Assembly (NCBI GenBank): GCA_019163335.1 | Contig: JAFLKM010000002.1 | Span: 1-64,000 of the forward strand | Origin: Desulfobulbaceae bacterium | GTDB taxonomy: Bacteria; Desulfobacterota; Desulfobulbia; Desulfobulbales; Desulfocapsaceae | Length of the DNA: 64,000 nt | Direction: 5' to 3' | Part shown: positions 62,666 through 64,000 of the stretch, in pieces | How the letters are laid out: every line of letters begins with the position of its first letter | How positions within the stretch are numbered: position 1 is the stretch's first letter | Translations under genes and position numbers: made by a program | Notes under the pieces: generated by a model | What the model saw: only the letters and a program-made list of their open reading frames with translations | Told to the model about the DNA's origin: nothing | Databases searched by the model: none

Positions 62666-63748
62666 GTGGAAGAGATTCTGCGTCAATTCTGCCCCCTTGC
62701 GTCCGGGGATGTTTCGCTCAGCGTCCTTGGACAGGGGAATATCAACGATACCTGGCTGGTGCGTTCGTCAGATCGTGCCTTTGTCCTGCAACGGCTGAAC
62801 AGCCAGGTTTTTCCCAATCCCCACTTGATCATGGCAAATCTGGCCACCTTTTCCCGTCACCTGCTGGAAAAGGGGAGTCCCTGCGGGCAGCGCTGGGAAA
62901 ACAGCAGTCTCTTGCCGACCCGATCGGGCGCTCCCTTTTATACCGACTGGCAGGGCGATACCTGGCGGGCAATCAGCTATATTGATGGAACCATCACCCA
63001 TCAGGCCATCAGCACATCGGCCCAGGCCCGGCAAGTTGGCTGGGCCCTGGGCCATTTTCATCATCTGCTGGCTGATCTGCCGGCTGAAAAGCTCCATGAC
63101 ACCTTGCCCGGATTTCACGTTTTGCCTCGGTATCTGGAATCCTTTGATCAGGTCTTGCGTCAGGCGGCGACAAAGAGGAGTGTGGATCTCCGTTTTTGTC
63201 TCGACTTTGTCGCTGCCAGGCGGGCTGAGGCGGATCTTCTGGAGCGGGCCCGGCGGCAGGGAAAGATCACGGTGCAAGTAGTCCACGGTGATCCCAAGGC
63301 AGCCAATATCCTCTTTGATACGACCACGGATCTGGCAGTCAGCCTGATTGACCTTGATACCGTGGGGCCGGGCCTGCTGCTCTCTGATATCGGCGATTGT
63401 CTGCGTTCCTGCTGCAATGTCCATGGCGAGGAGAGCGAAGATGCGGCGGCCGTGGAATTTGATCTGGAGATGTGCCGTGCCATCCTGGCCGGGTATTTCA
63501 GTGAGGCGGAAACCCTGCTTTTAGAACATGAGCGCGATCTTATCTTTCACGCCGTGCGACTGATTGCCTTTGAGCTGGGGCTTCGTTTTCTGACCGACTA
63601 TCTGGCTGGCAGCACTTATTTCAAGGTGTCCCATACGGAGGAAAATCTGCACAGGGCCCTTGTCCAGTTTCATCTGGTGCAGAGCATTGAGGGGCAGGAG
63701 AGGGGGATAAAGGAGATTGTCAGTGATGTCCGGCGCTGCCCGGACTGA
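62666..63748 (+). CDS. Aminoglycoside phosphotransferase-fold kinase (NahK-like)
   Basis: A 360-residue kinase of the protein-kinase-like APH fold. It shows a nucleotide-binding loop SVLGQGNINDTWLV, the catalytic VVHGDPKAANILFD (HGD and Asn) and the Mg-binding LIDLDTVGPGLLLSDIGDCL. Within this fold the pattern is closest to N-acetylhexosamine 1-kinases and related sugar kinases rather than drug-resistance enzymes. It begins with GTG at 62666, 6 bp after the disulfide reductase gene. Confidence 0.82.
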   Translation: MEEILRQFCPLASGDVSLSVLGQGNINDTWLVRSSDRAFVLQRLNSQVFPNPHLIMANLATFSRHLLEKGSPCGQRWENSSLLPTRSGAPFYTDWQGDTWRAISYIDGTITHQAISTSAQARQVGWALGHFHHLLADLPAEKLHDTLPGFHVLPRYLESFDQVLRQAATKRSVDLRFCLDFVAARRAEADLLERARRQGKITVQVVHGDPKAANILFDTTTDLAVSLIDLDTVGPGLLLSDIGDCLRSCCNVHGEESEDAAAVEFDLEMCRAILAGYFSEAETLLLEHERDLIFHAVRLIAFELGLRFLTDYLAGSTYFKVSHTEENLHRALVQFHLVQSIEGQERGIKEIVSDVRRCPD

Positions 63749-63786
63749 TTTTGCCTTTCCGGTGTTGCCTAGGTTGGAATCAGGGT

Positions 63787-64000
63787 TCAATCCAGCGTGT
63801 TGCCGATAAGCATCTGCTCCACCACGGCAATATCTGCCGGACGGTCAACGCCGTGGCATTTATGGGTGGTGATGACCACTTGGATGGGGATATTATTTTC
63901 CAGCAGACGTAATTGTTCGAGGCATTCCTTTTGTTCCAGAAGACCCTTGTCGAGGCCGACAAAGCGGGCCAGGGTTTTCATCCGGAAGGCGTAGAGACCG
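63787..64000 (-). CDS. kdsB: 3-deoxy-manno-octulosonate cytidylyltransferase, C-terminal part (cut by window edge)
   Basis: The 3' end of kdsB, which activates KDO as CMP-KDO for lipopolysaccharide synthesis. The visible C-terminus reads GLYAFRMKTLARFVGLDKG, then LLEQKECLEQLRLLENNIPI, QVVITTHKCHGVDRPADI and ends GNTLD, matching the KdsB pattern LEQ.E.LEQLR.LE and the HGVD.P motif. The frame is open across the right edge, so the start lies beyond the window. It supports a Gram-negative envelope. Confidence 0.9.
   Translation of the reverse strand, partial: GLYAFRMKTLARFVGLDKGLLEQKECLEQLRLLENNIPIQVVITTHKCHGVDRPADIAVVEQMLIGNTLD

Overview
The window reads as one continuous chromosomal stretch of a Gram-negative, anaerobic, sulfur-metabolising bacterium, most likely Desulfobacterota (Desulfobulbales-like). 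This assignment is inferred from gene content. The markers are a TusA/DsrE/YedE sulfur cluster of the 'YTD' type linked to sulfur disproportionation, a selenocysteine peroxiredoxin, rubrerythrin, a fused IspDF, NapH-like iron-sulfur genes, and a Pal, KdsB and RND-TolC outer-membrane outfit. No plasmid, phage, insertion sequence or CRISPR array was seen.

Layout. 0-7.5 kb (mostly minus): tmRNA and smpB, a GspE/PilB ATPase, endonuclease IV, an M48 protease with TPR repeats, and two response regulators, one carrying Glu at the phospho-acceptor position. 7.8-19.9 kb: tRNA-Met, a Nif3-like protein, a zinc-ribbon coiled-coil protein, RNase P RNA, an unusual repeat-rich spacer, ispDF, an M20 peptidase, an Uup-type ABC-F protein, an M23 peptidase, AmrA and neighbours, a KAS III-like enzyme and an amidohydrolase. 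20.0-22.5 kb: selenoprotein peroxiredoxin and nadB, with a perfect parS site at the nadB start. 22.7-36.4 kb (visibly AT-rich): parAB, a small CXXC membrane protein with a NapH-like ferredoxin, two tRNA-Ser genes, a sigma-54 activator, queH, rdgB, gpsA, gyrA, gyrB and dnaN. This has the content of an origin-proximal region, but dnaA and an obvious DnaA-box cluster were not found.

36.7-39.6 kb: the YTD-like sulfur cluster. Four minus-strand genes (tusA, dsrE-like and two small conserved-looking proteins, one of only 57 residues) diverge from a plus-strand YedE/YeeE permease. The shared 330-bp regulatory region holds promoter-like sequences on both strands and a perfect 15-bp palindrome against the minus-strand -35 box. 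39.6-46.3 kb: folate cyclo-ligase, an HDAC-family deacetylase, an HD-GYP response regulator, gatC, gatA, hisC and cmk. 46.3-57.6 kb: pal, a DUF2721-type membrane protein, a TolC/MFP/RND efflux operon, rlmKL and glucokinase. 57.6-60.5 kb is a small accessory island with two AT-rich orphan genes, a perfect hairpin repeat and an AAA/DUF4143 gene whose Walker A lysine codon is a stop. 60.7-64 kb: rubrerythrin, a pyridine-nucleotide disulfide reductase, a sugar/aminoglycoside-kinase-like gene and the 3' end of kdsB.

The most distinctive items are the YTD-like cluster with its palindromic operator candidate, the selenocysteine peroxiredoxin with a visible SECIS hairpin, and the unexplained hairpin and tandem-repeat block between rnpB and ispDF.
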